From: CAZOVK01 sp964583165
GTDB taxonomy: Bacteria; Bacillota; Clostridia; Lachnospirales; WRAX01
DNA length: 30,612 nucleotides
Assembly: GCA_964583165.1 (NCBI GenBank)
Contig: CAZOVK010000024.1
Span: 1-30,612 of the forward strand
Direction: 5' to 3'
Part shown: piece after piece, positions 16,124 to 24,608 of the stretch
Numbering within the stretch: position 1 is the first letter of the stretch
Layout: every line of letters begins with the position of its first letter
Made by a program: the position numbers and the translations under genes
The notes under the pieces: generated by a model
Database searches by the model: none
The model's input: the letters and a program-made list of their open reading frames with translations, nothing else
Told to the model about the DNA's origin: nothing

Positions 16124-17065
16124 CTATTGTTGAATGAAACGCGCGAATGCCGCTGTGGGTTCGGCTGTGAAGGCTCTGCCCGTCAGATACGAAAGCCGCC
16201 CCGTTAACGCCCCGAACACGAGTTTATGAGCGTGTAGGAGTTGAGTTTTTAAGCCATACACCTTAGACAACCGCTCTGAAGCTTCGCAGAAATATTTTGT
16301 GTCCCCCAATATAGGATGCCCAATATTCTGACAATGAGCGCGAATTTGGTGTGACTTACCCGTTATCAGTCGAACATTGAGTACGGAATAGCCCTCTGTT
16401 GCCGATAAAATCTCGATTTTCGTTTCACATTCGTCGCCGTCAGCCGTGACTGTGACGCGGTTGGTCTTTTCGTCCTTTTTATGACCTGTTGTGATAGTTT
16501 GTGCGCGGGCACGTCCGTAAACAACGGCCAGATACTGCTTGTCCAGCTTGCGAAGTCTAATCGCGGTTGACAGAATTTGCGCAGATTCTAGGTTTTTGCC
16601 TATTATTACCAGCCCGGAGGTGTTTCTATCTAAGCGATTCAGCGGCGCGGGTATGAACGCGTTCTCCGTGTTATTCGGGTCATATGCGCCGTTTAGATAC
16701 AAATGATATAAAACGCGTTCGGCGAGGGTATCTTTGTCGGTGGAATGCGCCTTTTGGGTCAATGTGCCGACTGGTTTGTTGACTATGAGAATGTTATCAT
16801 CCTCATAGACGACAGAAAGCGCGCCCGCCGCTTCAACCGTTTTTTGGGTTTGCAGGGTCGCTATGGTTTCTTCTGACAGATAGAGCACGATTTTATCACC
16901 CGCCGCGACAATCTCCGCGCCATCAGCGCGCTTGCCGTTTAAGACAATCAGCCGCTTTCGGAGTAACTTGTAGATGTTCGACATATTCGTGCCGTTCAGA
17001 TATTTTTGTAGGTACTTATTCAAACGTCCGTTCGCCGCTTCGGGCGGGACTGTGATTTCACGCAT
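16124..17065 (-). CDS. RluA/RluC-family 23S rRNA pseudouridine synthase
   Basis: An S4-like RNA-binding region (about 12-65) precedes the RluA catalytic domain (about 85-300). The catalytic aspartate is D146 in NRLDRNTSG; the family usually has HRLDRDTSG, so the first and sixth positions vary but the Asp is kept. Other motifs are ILIVNKPVG, KQYLAVVYG, TGKSHQIRAH and HPILGDTKY. Members convert uridine to pseudouridine in 23S rRNA, with position specificity not predictable here. AGGAG lies 6-7 bases before the ATG. Length 313 aa is normal. Confidence 0.92.
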   Translation of the reverse strand: MREITVPPEAANGRLNKYLQKYLNGTNMSNIYKLLRKRLIVLNGKRADGAEIVAAGDKIVLYLSEETIATLQTQKTVEAAGALSVVYEDDNILIVNKPVGTLTQKAHSTDKDTLAERVLYHLYLNGAYDPNNTENAFIPAPLNRLDRNTSGLVIIGKNLESAQILSTAIRLRKLDKQYLAVVYGRARAQTITTGHKKDEKTNRVTVTADGDECETKIEILSATEGYSVLNVRLITGKSHQIRAHCQNIGHPILGDTKYFCEASERLSKVYGLKTQLLHAHKLVFGALTGRLSYLTGRAFTAEPTAAFARFIQQ

Positions 17066-17113
17066 TGGTTTTCTCCTGTTTTGTGAGCATACGCTTCTGT
17101 AGCTGTGGTTTTT

Positions 17114-17482
17114 TCAATAGGTTACTTCGACTAAATCAAACGAGCATCCCATTAACGCCAAGAAGCCCCATTGGGCACTTTTGGGGTACATGATATAGTT
17201 AAGGGCAGTGCAACCTTTGAATGCAAAATCCGCAATTTTTGTTACACTGCGGGGTAGTGTTATCTTTGCAAGGCTCGTACACTGAAAGAACGCCGCGTTA
17301 CCGATTGAAGTAACGCCGTCGGGGATATGGATTGAGGTAAGATGACCGCAACGCCAAAAGGCTTCATTCCCAATAGCTATTACGCCGCTTGGTATAGTGA
17401 CATCTGCGGAATCGCCAGTGTATCTTACCACAACACCATCTTTGATTTCTAAGCCTTGGCACACACCGCGCTCCTGTTCCAT
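17114..17482 (-). CDS. Small BspA-type leucine-rich repeat protein
   Basis: The protein has 122 residues and no signal peptide. It contains about three 23-residue LRR_5 repeats of the form (V)TIPSGVIAIGNEAFWRCGHLTS, with further copies at IPDGVTSIGNAAF and LPRSVTKIADFAF, after a short cap. Such repeats form a curved binding surface; larger relatives sit on cell surfaces, but this one looks cytoplasmic. GGAG lies 5 bases before the ATG. It is placed between prfB and the pseudouridine synthase, with 29 and 48 base gaps. No function can be assigned. Confidence 0.75.
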   Translation of the reverse strand: MEQERGVCQGLEIKDGVVVRYTGDSADVTIPSGVIAIGNEAFWRCGHLTSIHIPDGVTSIGNAAFFQCTSLAKITLPRSVTKIADFAFKGCTALNYIMYPKSAQWGFLALMGCSFDLVEVTY

Positions 17483-17511
17483 ACTATCTCCATTCGTTCA
17501 GTGGCAAAAAC

Positions 17512-18625
17512 CTAGCTCCTATTCTCCCATTTCCATAATAAGTAGGCGTTTATGAATGTGTCAATCGCGCCGTCCATGACAGCCGCCGTACTGCCGACTT
17601 CGGCGTTCGTTCTGTGGTCTTTGACGAGTGAGTAGGGGTGGAATACGTATGAGCGGATTTGGCTTGACCAGCCAATATCTTTGACCTCTCCGCGCACGTC
17701 AGAAAGGAGTTCCATACGCTCTGCCTGCTTGAGTTCATAGAGTTTCGCGCGTAACATGCGCATGGCGAAGTCACGGTTTTTGTGTTGACTGCGCTCGTTT
17801 TGGCATGAAACGACAATGCCTGTCGGTATATGCGTTATGCGTATGGCGCTTTCGGTCTTGTTGACGTGTTGACCGCCCGCACCGCTTGAGCGGTAGGTGT
17901 CTACGCGCAAGTCTTCGGGCAAGATTTCAACGGCCGCGTCGTCTTCCATAACGGGCATAACGTCAGCGCTCGCGAATGAGGTATGCCGCCGCCCGCTTGA
18001 ATCGAACGGAGAGATGCGAACAAGGCGGTGAACGCCCTTCTCTGATTTCAAGTAACCGTAAGCTGAATCACCTTCGATTTCCAGCGTTACAGACTTCACA
18101 CCCGCTTCTTCACCCGCCAAGTAGTCGGCAATAGTAACCTTATAACCCTTTTTCTCCGCCCAGCGCGTATACATGCGCAGTAACATATTCACCCAGTCAC
18201 AGCTTTCTGTGCCACCTGCGCCCGCGTGAAGTGTCAAAATCGCGCTTGCCGAATCGTATGGTTCGCTCAACAGCTCCGCCGTCCGCATGTCCTCAAAGTC
18301 GCGCGAAAAAGCCGCCGCCAACTTCTTACATTCGGAATAGTGACTGAAGTCGCCTTCCTCAATCGCCAGTTCAATGAGCGTCATAAGGTCTTCGTATTCG
18401 CTTTGTAGGTTCTCAAACTCCGCTACTTTCTTCTGCAAGGCTTTTAGCTGTTGCAAAACGCCTTGCGCCTGTTCCATGTCGTTCCAGAAATCCGCTTGTG
18501 CGGTTCTGTTTTCGAGTTCTCTTACCTTTTGGCGCGCTCCTGACGCGTCAAAGTGAATCCCCCATTTCGCGAAGCTTGGCTTCGTAGGGTTGCATTTCTA
18601 TGCGTAATTGCTCCAATTCAATCAT
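17512..18625 (-). CDS. prfB: Peptide chain release factor 2, with programmed +1 frameshift
   Basis: RF2 releases the finished protein at UGA and UAA stop codons. Translation starts at ATG 18625 (GAGG upstream), reads 25 codons to an in-frame TGA (18548-18550), shifts +1 at CTT-TGA-C and continues from 18549 to 17512, giving 370 residues. The stop-codon recognition tripeptide SPF falls at 205-207 and the catalytic GGQ at 250-252, the same numbers as in E. coli RF2. This is the usual RF2 autoregulation: low RF2 favours the shift. The G-rich stimulator is 5 rather than 3 bases from the CTT. The gene follows secA, as in many Firmicutes. Confidence 0.95.
18548..18584 (-). promoter_or_regulatory. 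prfB frameshift site with SD-like stimulator and upstream hairpin
   Basis: On the minus strand the order is a hairpin CGAAGC-CAA-GCTTCG (18570-18584), a GGGGG stretch, five bases, and the slippery CTT-TGA-C (18547-18553). In the textbook site the stimulator ends 3 bases before CTT. The reading frames on either side join into one RF2. Confidence 0.85.
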
Positions 18626-18749
18626 AGTATCCTCTATTCTATAGCAATTCCATGTTCTAAAAACAATTGACGAAGGTACAATCACGAATGCTTCAACGTG
18701 TTGTGACAAGGAAAATTGTCGATTAAAACCGGAATTGCGCTAAGTGCTC
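18626..18749 (-). other. secA–prfB intergenic region
   Basis: These 124 bases hold no open reading frame with a ribosome-binding site. On the minus strand there is a weak stem ATTG/CAAT followed by TTTTT, and a small GACAA/TTGTC hairpin. I see no convincing promoter, so prfB probably depends mostly on readthrough from secA. Confidence 0.4.
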
Positions 18750-21317
18750 TTACATACCGTGGCAATATTTGTATTTCTTCCCGCTTCCGCATGGACAGGG
18801 GTCGTTTCTACCCACTTTCGCGTCTTTGCGGCGGACAGGCTGTTTTGTCAGGCTTGCGTCCATATTGGTTGATGTCGGGACGGCTACTTGTTCGCGCTTG
18901 TCGGGCTGTTGTTGCAGGCGCACGTTCAGAATACCGCGGATGGTGTCAACCTGTATGTTGTGCATGAGTTCGTCAAACATGTTGTCAGACACGCGGTGAT
19001 ATTCGTCTATCGGGTTCTTTTGCGCGTAGCTTTGTAGGTTCACGCCCTGACGCATGTAGTCCATCTCGTCTATATGGGTCATCCAGCGCGAATCAATAGC
19101 GCGGAGCATGACGATTCGCTCGAGTTCTCTCATTATGACGCTTGTAAACTCGGTTTCTCGGCTCGCATAGAGCGCCTGCGCGTCTGTGTAGAGTTTTTCG
19201 ACAATCTGAGAGGGTTTGAGCGTATTCTGGTCAAAGTTATTCAAGTCTATCGGCTTACAGTGGATAATCGGGCGCAAGAACGCATTCAAGCCCGCGATAT
19301 CCCATTCTGATGGGTCTTCAACCTCGCCTGTGAACGAGAAAACCGTTTCTGAAATAACGCTTTTCAGCATGGTTTGTATATGCCCGCTCAAATCCATACC
19401 AGCGAGCACTTGGCGACGTTCGGCGTAGATGATTTCGCGGTGGCGGTTCATAACTTGGTCAAATTCAAGCAAGTTTTTGCGGATGGAGAAGTTGTTACCC
19501 TCAACCTTTTTCTGCGCTTGTTCAATTGAGCGCGTGAGCATACGGTTTTCAATCGGGTCGTCGTCTTGCATACCGAGGGTTGAAACCATTTTTTTCATGC
19601 GGTCAGAACCGAAGATGCGCATGAGGTTGTCATCAAAGCTGACGTAGAAGCGTGAAGAACCGGGGTCACCTTGACGGCCCGAACGCCCGCGCAACTGGTT
19701 ATCGATACGGCGTGATTCGTGGCGCTCTGTGCCGATAACGCGTAGACCGCCGAGAGCCGCGACACCCTCGCCCAGTAAAATGTCAGTACCACGCCCTGCC
19801 ATGTTCGTGGCGACCGTGACAGCGCCCGGTTGACCCGCAAGCGCTATGATTTCGGCCTCTTTGGCAAGCTGTTTCGCGTTTAGAACCTCACACTTAATCC
19901 CGCGCTTTCTGAGCATGGCCGCGAGCATTTCGGATTTGTCAATCGAAGTCGTACCGACAAGCACGGGCTGATTGCGACTGTGACATTCTTCAATGTCGGC
20001 GACAATCGCACGGAATTTCGCGTCTTCGGTTTTCAGAACAACGTCGGGCATGTCTTCACGAATCATGGGGCGGTTAGTCGGTATTATCACAACGTCCATG
20101 CCGTAGATTTCTCTGAATTCGTTTTCCTCTGTCGCGGCAGTACCCGTCATGCCGCTCTTTTTCGTATATTTATTAAAGAAATTCTGGAAGGTGATAGTCG
20201 CAAGCGTCTGGCTTTCGCGCTGAACGGTTACGCCCTCTTTGGCTTCAATCGCCTGATGAAGCCCGTCAGAATAGCGGCGGCCTTCCATCGGTCGCCCTGT
20301 GTGTTCGTCGATTATGATAATCTCATTGTCGCGCACCATGTAATCAACGTCGTTTATCATGTTATAGTTGGCTTTGAGCGCGTTTTGGATGTAATGCGCG
20401 ATTTCCATGTTCTCGGGGTCGGAGAGGTTTTCAAGCGAGAAGAAACGCTCTGCCTTTTTCACGCCCTCGGCTGTGAGGTTAGTCGTTTTGTGTTTCTCGT
20501 CAACGACAAAATCGCCTTCTTCTTCTAATTCGGCGCGTATCATACGGTTCATGGCTTCGTCTTCATTCAAGATACGCCCGCGCTTGAGCCCCTTCGCGAA
20601 TGTGTCGGCTACGCGATAGAGTTGTGTGCTCTTTGTGCCCGAGCCCGATATAATGAGCGGTGTACGCGCTTCGTCAATAAGAATCGAGTCTACCTCGTCG
20701 ATAATGGCGTAATGCAAGTCGCGCAAAACCATATGTTCCTCATAAACAACCATGTTGTCGCGCAGATAATCAAAGCCCAATTCGTTGTTTGTCGCGTATG
20801 TTATATCACAGTTGTATGCCGCGCGGCGTTCATCAGCCGACATCTCATGTAAGATACAGCCTACGGTCAGCCCTAAAAATCGGTGGACTTGTGCCATTTC
20901 TTCTGACTGATATTGCGCCAAATATTCATTGACGGTGACGACATGAACGCCTTTACCCGCCAGCGCGTTCAAATATGCCGGCAAGGTTGACAACAGCGTT
21001 TTGCCCTCACCGGTTTTCATCTCGGCTATGCGCCCTTGATGTAGGATAATGCCACCGATGAGCTGAACGCGAAACGGACGTTGCCCACGTGTTCGCACCG
21101 ACGCTTCACGAACGACGGCGAACGCCTCACAAAGAATATCGTCCAACGTTTCGCCGTTTGCGAGCCGTTCCTTGAAATAGGGGGTCATTGCGCGTAACTC
21201 TTCGTCTGTTTTCTTTTGCATTTCCGGTTCGAGTGCTTCTATACGGTCAACAAGCGGCTTAATCCGCTTTAGCTCCTTATCGCTGTATGAGCCAAAAATC
21301 TTTTGTATGATGCCCAA
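18750..21317 (-). CDS. secA: Protein translocase ATPase SecA
   Basis: SecA drives proteins through the SecYEG channel using ATP. The 855-residue protein has Walker A MKTGEGKT (100-107), DEVD (207-210), the second helicase core with ATNMAGRGTDILLGEGV, RQGDPGSSRFYVS, and a C-terminal zinc-binding tail with C841, C843, C852 and H853. Length is normal. The start is a TTG at 21317, supported by GGGAG 8 bases upstream and by the family opening MGIIQKIFG; no ATG fits. The prfB gene follows. A divergent lipoprotein gene shares the upstream region. Confidence 0.97.
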   Translation of the reverse strand: MGIIQKIFGSYSDKELKRIKPLVDRIEALEPEMQKKTDEELRAMTPYFKERLANGETLDDILCEAFAVVREASVRTRGQRPFRVQLIGGIILHQGRIAEMKTGEGKTLLSTLPAYLNALAGKGVHVVTVNEYLAQYQSEEMAQVHRFLGLTVGCILHEMSADERRAAYNCDITYATNNELGFDYLRDNMVVYEEHMVLRDLHYAIIDEVDSILIDEARTPLIISGSGTKSTQLYRVADTFAKGLKRGRILNEDEAMNRMIRAELEEEGDFVVDEKHKTTNLTAEGVKKAERFFSLENLSDPENMEIAHYIQNALKANYNMINDVDYMVRDNEIIIIDEHTGRPMEGRRYSDGLHQAIEAKEGVTVQRESQTLATITFQNFFNKYTKKSGMTGTAATEENEFREIYGMDVVIIPTNRPMIREDMPDVVLKTEDAKFRAIVADIEECHSRNQPVLVGTTSIDKSEMLAAMLRKRGIKCEVLNAKQLAKEAEIIALAGQPGAVTVATNMAGRGTDILLGEGVAALGGLRVIGTERHESRRIDNQLRGRSGRQGDPGSSRFYVSFDDNLMRIFGSDRMKKMVSTLGMQDDDPIENRMLTRSIEQAQKKVEGNNFSIRKNLLEFDQVMNRHREIIYAERRQVLAGMDLSGHIQTMLKSVISETVFSFTGEVEDPSEWDIAGLNAFLRPIIHCKPIDLNNFDQNTLKPSQIVEKLYTDAQALYASRETEFTSVIMRELERIVMLRAIDSRWMTHIDEMDYMRQGVNLQSYAQKNPIDEYHRVSDNMFDELMHNIQVDTIRGILNVRLQQQPDKREQVAVPTSTNMDASLTKQPVRRKDAKVGRNDPCPCGSGKKYKYCHGM

Positions 21318-21356
21318 ATAAATTACTCCCTCTCGAAATCAAATTGCGTTATTGCT

Positions 21357-21385
21357 AGTTTAACAAAAGCGCCCGTCTTTAGCAA
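21357..21385 (-). promoter_or_regulatory. Candidate secA promoter
   Basis: On the minus strand TTGCTA (21380-21385) and TAAACT (21357-21362) are 17 bases apart. The -10 box matches 4 of 6 consensus positions. Its -35 box enters one arm of the palindrome at 21382-21399. Confidence 0.5.
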
Positions 21386-21399
21386 GAAAAATTTCTTGC
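21382..21399. promoter_or_regulatory. Perfect palindrome between the secA and lipoprotein promoters
   Basis: GCAAGAAA and TTTCTTGC form an 8-bp inverted repeat with two bases between. Each arm reaches into the -35 box of one of the two divergent promoters, so it could be a shared operator. Confidence 0.45.
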
Positions 21400-21424
21400 G
21401 CAACTGTCGGTTTATTGGTATAAT
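21396..21424 (+). promoter_or_regulatory. Lipoprotein gene promoter (sigma-A)
   Basis: TTGCGC (21396-21401) and a perfect TATAAT (21419-21424) are 17 bases apart. The start of transcription near 21431 leaves a leader of about 25 bases. Confidence 0.72.
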
Positions 21425-21455
21425 GAACGAGATTCAAATTTTAAGGAGGCTTTTC

Positions 21456-22073
21456 ATGAAAAAGTATGGTATTATAGCGCTTTTGCTCGCGCTGTTGCTT
21501 GCATTCACGGGTTGTTCGCAGGTGTTAAAGGGCAAAATAACGGCGGGTACTTGGGACGGCATGACGTTTACGAACACGTGGTCAGATATAAAGTTTACAC
21601 TGCCTGATGATTTCACGATACTGACACCCGACGAAATCGCCGAGGTCAACAGCACAGGCAAAGAAACCATGGTCAACAACGGTTCAAATTCAGCCGAGTT
21701 CGACATCGCCAGCATGAAATCCATGTATGACTGTATGTTTTATCTTGAAGACGGCATGTCAAACATATCCATTATGTACGAAAACCTTGATTTCGGCAAT
21801 CAAAAGAATGTAACTGAGGCCGATTACGCAAAGGCCATCAACGACCAGCTTGCGGCTGTTACAACCATAAAGTTTGAGCCTCTGGATTCTTCAAAGCGCA
21901 CAATCGCGGGTCATGAATTCTATGCCAACAACCTGCTTGTCAACGACTTCGTAAATCAAACCTACTATCTCTACAAGTTTGACAACGCTATGATGTGCAT
22001 TATCACTACATACATTGGCGATAGCGAAGAGAGTATGAACAAATTCCTCGATTCGATTACATCAGCGAAGTAA
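21456..22073 (+). CDS. Lipoprotein of unknown function
   Basis: The 205-residue protein has a short basic start (MKKYG), a hydrophobic stretch and a lipobox LAFTGC ending at C20, so it should be a membrane-anchored lipoprotein. The rest is soluble and resembles small clostridial lipoproteins that I cannot place in a functional family. The ATG at 21456 has a perfect AAGGAGG 6 bases upstream. A longer frame begins at 21303 but crosses the promoter and is not real. It is divergent from secA, alone in its transcription unit, and ends in a strong terminator. Confidence 0.85.
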   Translation: MKKYGIIALLLALLLAFTGCSQVLKGKITAGTWDGMTFTNTWSDIKFTLPDDFTILTPDEIAEVNSTGKETMVNNGSNSAEFDIASMKSMYDCMFYLEDGMSNISIMYENLDFGNQKNVTEADYAKAINDQLAAVTTIKFEPLDSSKRTIAGHEFYANNLLVNDFVNQTYYLYKFDNAMMCIITTYIGDSEESMNKFLDSITSAK

Positions 22074-22075
22074 TG

Positions 22076-22110
22076 AAAAAGACCGGCGGCAGAAATACCC
22101 CGGTCTTTTT
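22076..22110. terminator. Bidirectional terminator between the lipoprotein and metal ATPase genes
   Basis: AAAAAGACCGG (22076-22086) pairs with CCGGTCTTTTT (22100-22110), an 11-bp stem with T-rich ends on both strands. It serves the two convergent genes. Confidence 0.9.
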
Positions 22111-22112
22111 GT

Positions 22113-24218
22113 TTATGATTCACGCGCTTTTCTTGTCGCGTTCATAACCAAGATTATCGTCATGCCCACGTCGGCGAAAATCGCGACAGGCATGTTCACG
22201 AACAGTCCCGTTGCCGACAACAACATCAGCACGGTTTTCACAATCAACGCCGCCGCAATGTTCTGTTGCGCAACGCTCATTGTGTGACGCGCCTGTTTAA
22301 TCGCCGCGGGTATTTTCTGGATGTCATCGTTAACGATAACCACGTCGGCGGCTTCCATTGCCGCATCAGAGCCGACACCACCCATTGCCACGCCTATGTC
22401 GGAGCGGGCGAGAACTGGCGCATCGTTTATGCCGTCACCTACGAACATGGTGAGCTTTGAACCGCCCGCGATTTGCTCGAACGCTTCAACCTTTTGGTGG
22501 GGCAAAAGCTCGGCCGAAACCCTGTCAATACCCAATTTGGCGGCGATTCTGTCGGCGGCGGCCTTTCTGTCGCCCGTCAGCATAGCTGTTTCGCGAACGC
22601 CAACCGATTTGAGGGCATCGATTGCCTTTGATGTCGTGGGCTTGATTTGGTCAGCCAAAACCAACGCGCCCAGGTATCTTTTATCGCTCGCCACATATAA
22701 AACCGTGCCGTAACCCGCGTCAACGGGGGTCATGTTCACGTTGTTTTCTATCATTAGGCGTTCATTACCTGCCAGAATGCGCTTGCCTCCCACAACACCC
22801 GACAACCCCATGCCCGGGATTTCGGCAAAATCGGTTATGCTATCAACGCTTATACCATTCTCTTTGCAATACGCCACGACTGACAGCGCAATCGGATGAT
22901 TCGACAGGTTTTCGAGGGCGAATGCCGCCTTTAGTAGTGTATCGTTCGCGACACCCGCCGACGCGTGAATCTCTTCAACACGGAATGCCCCCATGGTGAG
23001 TGTGCCCGTCTTGTCAAACACCACCGTGTCAACCCTCGCAAGGTTCTGTATAGCCGTTCCCGATTTGACGAGCACGCCCTTTTTGCTCTGTTGACCGATA
23101 CCGGCGAAGAAGGTGAGCGGCACGGAGATTACGAGCGCACACGGACAGGAAATGACGAGAAACACGAGAGCGCGGCGCAACCATTCCGCGAAGTCACCGC
23201 CCAAAACGAGCGGCGGCAAAACCGCGAGCGCAACGGCAATCATAACGACAATCGGCGTATAAACCTTGGAGAAGCGCGTGATAAACGCTTCTGTGGGGGC
23301 CTTCGCCGCCGCCGCGTGTTCCATAGTTTCAAGGATTTTGGCGGCCGTGCCCTTGGCGTATGGCGCGGTCACACGAATTTCAAGCGCCCCATTAAGGTTG
23401 ATTGAGCCGCCGAGGACTGAATCACCCGCGGTTACGTCACGCGGCACGCTCTCGCCTGTCAGCCCGGAGGTGTCAAGACTGCCCGCGCCGTCTATGATTA
23501 CGCCGTCAAGCGGAATGCGCTCGCCCGGTAGAACCTGAATGATTTCGTTTTCGGTGACGACCTTAGGGTTTACGGTCAGCCACTCACCCACGCGCCAGAC
23601 ACGCGCCGTTTCGGGCACGAGTGACATTAGGTCTTTAATGGATTTACGCGATTTGTCCATTGCGCGACCTTGGAAGTATTCGCCGATTTGGTAAAGCAAC
23701 ATGACCGTCACGCCTTCGGGGTATTCACCGATAGCAAACGCACCAATCGTCGCGACACTCATGAGGAAGTTCTCGTCAAAAATCTGTCCGCGCAAGATGT
23801 TTTTGGCGGCGCGCAGAAGTGTTTCCGCGCCGAAAACGAGGTATGAAGCAAGAAAAACAAACGGGCTTAAAGACTCAATCGGGCAAAGAAACCCACCCGC
23901 AAACAATGCCAGACCAATACCGAATTGTATGAAAAACCGTTTGTCGCCGCCCTCTGCGCCGTGAGAATGCCCATGGTCGTGACCGCAACCACAACTTACG
24001 TCAAAGGCGCTGTGTTCGTGGTCATGCCCGCAGGCACAAGATTCTCCGTGTTCGTGTGCATGGTCGTGACAGCAAGATTCGCTATGTTCATGGTCGTGAT
24101 TGCAAGTATCGTTGTGTTCATGTCCGTGATTGCATGACTCGTTATGTTCATGCTCATGGGCGCGAGTTTCAATATGCTCGTGCTCATACCCACACGCGCA
24201 TGTTTTGCTTTCTTCCAT
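22113..24218 (-). CDS. zntA: Zn/Cd/Pb-exporting P1B-type ATPase with His/Cys-rich N-terminus
   Basis: The pump exports soft divalent metals across the cell membrane. In the 701-residue protein, TGES is at 254-257, the membrane metal site CPC at 358-360, the phosphorylated DKTGT at 402-406, and GDGINDAP lies further on. A Lys in the ALIVK segment and an Asp in FADVG near the C-terminus fit the Zn/Cd/Pb (P1B-2) subgroup. The usual N-terminal HMA domain is absent. Instead the first 87 residues have 22 His and 10 Cys. The ATG at 24218 starts 1 base after the arsR stop with GGGGG about 10 bases upstream; the longer frame to 24278 overlaps arsR. Expression is expected to be controlled by the ArsR protein. 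Confidence 0.93.
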   Translation of the reverse strand: MEESKTCACGYEHEHIETRAHEHEHNESCNHGHEHNDTCNHDHEHSESCCHDHAHEHGESCACGHDHEHSAFDVSCGCGHDHGHSHGAEGGDKRFFIQFGIGLALFAGGFLCPIESLSPFVFLASYLVFGAETLLRAAKNILRGQIFDENFLMSVATIGAFAIGEYPEGVTVMLLYQIGEYFQGRAMDKSRKSIKDLMSLVPETARVWRVGEWLTVNPKVVTENEIIQVLPGERIPLDGVIIDGAGSLDTSGLTGESVPRDVTAGDSVLGGSINLNGALEIRVTAPYAKGTAAKILETMEHAAAAKAPTEAFITRFSKVYTPIVVMIAVALAVLPPLVLGGDFAEWLRRALVFLVISCPCALVISVPLTFFAGIGQQSKKGVLVKSGTAIQNLARVDTVVFDKTGTLTMGAFRVEEIHASAGVANDTLLKAAFALENLSNHPIALSVVAYCKENGISVDSITDFAEIPGMGLSGVVGGKRILAGNERLMIENNVNMTPVDAGYGTVLYVASDKRYLGALVLADQIKPTTSKAIDALKSVGVRETAMLTGDRKAAADRIAAKLGIDRVSAELLPHQKVEAFEQIAGGSKLTMFVGDGINDAPVLARSDIGVAMGGVGSDAAMEAADVVIVNDDIQKIPAAIKQARHTMSVAQQNIAAALIVKTVLMLLSATGLFVNMPVAIFADVGMTIILVMNATRKARES
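23958..24218 (-). repeat. His/Cys-rich repeats coding the ATPase N-terminal tail
   Basis: Residues 23-32, 33-42 and 43-52 are three 10-residue repeats of the pattern HEH-N/S-E/D-S/T-C-x-H-G/D (24063-24152), followed by further HxH and CxC pairs. At DNA level the unit is 30 bases, so repeat number could vary by slippage. Confidence 0.85.
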
Positions 24219-24219
24219 A

Positions 24220-24519
24220 TTATTGTTCCCCCCGTTTATGTAGGATATGTTCAAGGCATTGCGACAAAAACATCTCAACGTGGCTATCGTCTAGTGAATA
24301 GTATATGTTCTTGCCATCGCGACGGCTCTTGACCAAATCCGCTTGCCGCAAAATGCGCATCTGGTGTGATACGGCCGATTGTGACATGCCTGATTCTTCG
24401 GCCATGTCGCCCACCGACATCTCGCGCTCGTGTAACATGTAGAGCAACTTTACGCGCGAAGCGTCGCCAAAGACCTTGAAGAACTCCGCGATTTGAAATA
24501 GGAGTTTTTCGTCTGTCAT
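24220..24519 (-). CDS. ArsR/SmtB-family metal-responsive repressor
   Basis: The 99-residue winged-helix protein includes FGDASRVKLLYMLHE, the recognition helix SQSAVSHQMRILRQADLV and the wing RRDGKNIYYSL. The C-terminal helix keeps the alpha-5 metal site (DDSH...CLEH), as in the zinc sensor SmtB. The alpha-3 CxC motif of CadC/ArsR is absent, so zinc or a similar metal is the likely inducer. Metal binding should release it from the operator just upstream and switch on the ATPase gene, which begins 1 base after its stop. AAGGA lies about 9 bases before the ATG. Confidence 0.92.
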   Translation of the reverse strand: MTDEKLLFQIAEFFKVFGDASRVKLLYMLHEREMSVGDMAEESGMSQSAVSHQMRILRQADLVKSRRDGKNIYYSLDDSHVEMFLSQCLEHILHKRGEQ

Positions 24520-24542
24520 GTGTCACCATCCTTACTTATGTA

Positions 24543-24564
24543 CATATGAATATCTGTTCATGCG
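24543..24564 (-). promoter_or_regulatory. ArsR/SmtB operator
   Basis: An imperfect 10-2-10 inverted repeat, CATATGAATA-TC-TGTTCATGCG on the plus strand, matches the layout of SmtB/CadC operators. It lies just downstream of the -10 box, where a bound repressor would block transcription. More GCATGAA half-sites are at 24581-24587 and 24603-24609. Confidence 0.75.
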
Positions 24565-24567
24565 TTT

Positions 24568-24596
24568 ATTATACGCAGAAGCATGAATTTTGTCAA
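24568..24596 (-). promoter_or_regulatory. Consensus promoter of the arsR–zntA operon
   Basis: On the minus strand TTGACA (24591-24596) and TATAAT (24568-24573) are exactly 17 bases apart. Such a strong promoter is normal for a gene controlled by a repressor. Confidence 0.9.
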
Positions 24597-24608
24597 CACC
24601 TTTGCATG

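Noticed and set aside
18548..18625. In-frame TGA near the start of prfB as a sign of a pseudogene.
   Set aside because: It is the known programmed +1 frameshift of RF2, and both sides join into a full-length protein.
21303..21455. Upstream extension of the lipoprotein frame.
   Set aside because: It crosses the consensus promoter and would destroy the lipoprotein signal peptide.
24000..24200. Short regular repeats that might be a CRISPR array or minisatellite.
   Set aside because: They are codons of the His-rich ATPase tail, with a 30-base unit and no spacers.
24056..24301. Plus-strand open frames opposite the His-rich region.
   Set aside because: They are antisense shadows of the repeat codons, with no ribosome-binding site or recognisable protein.
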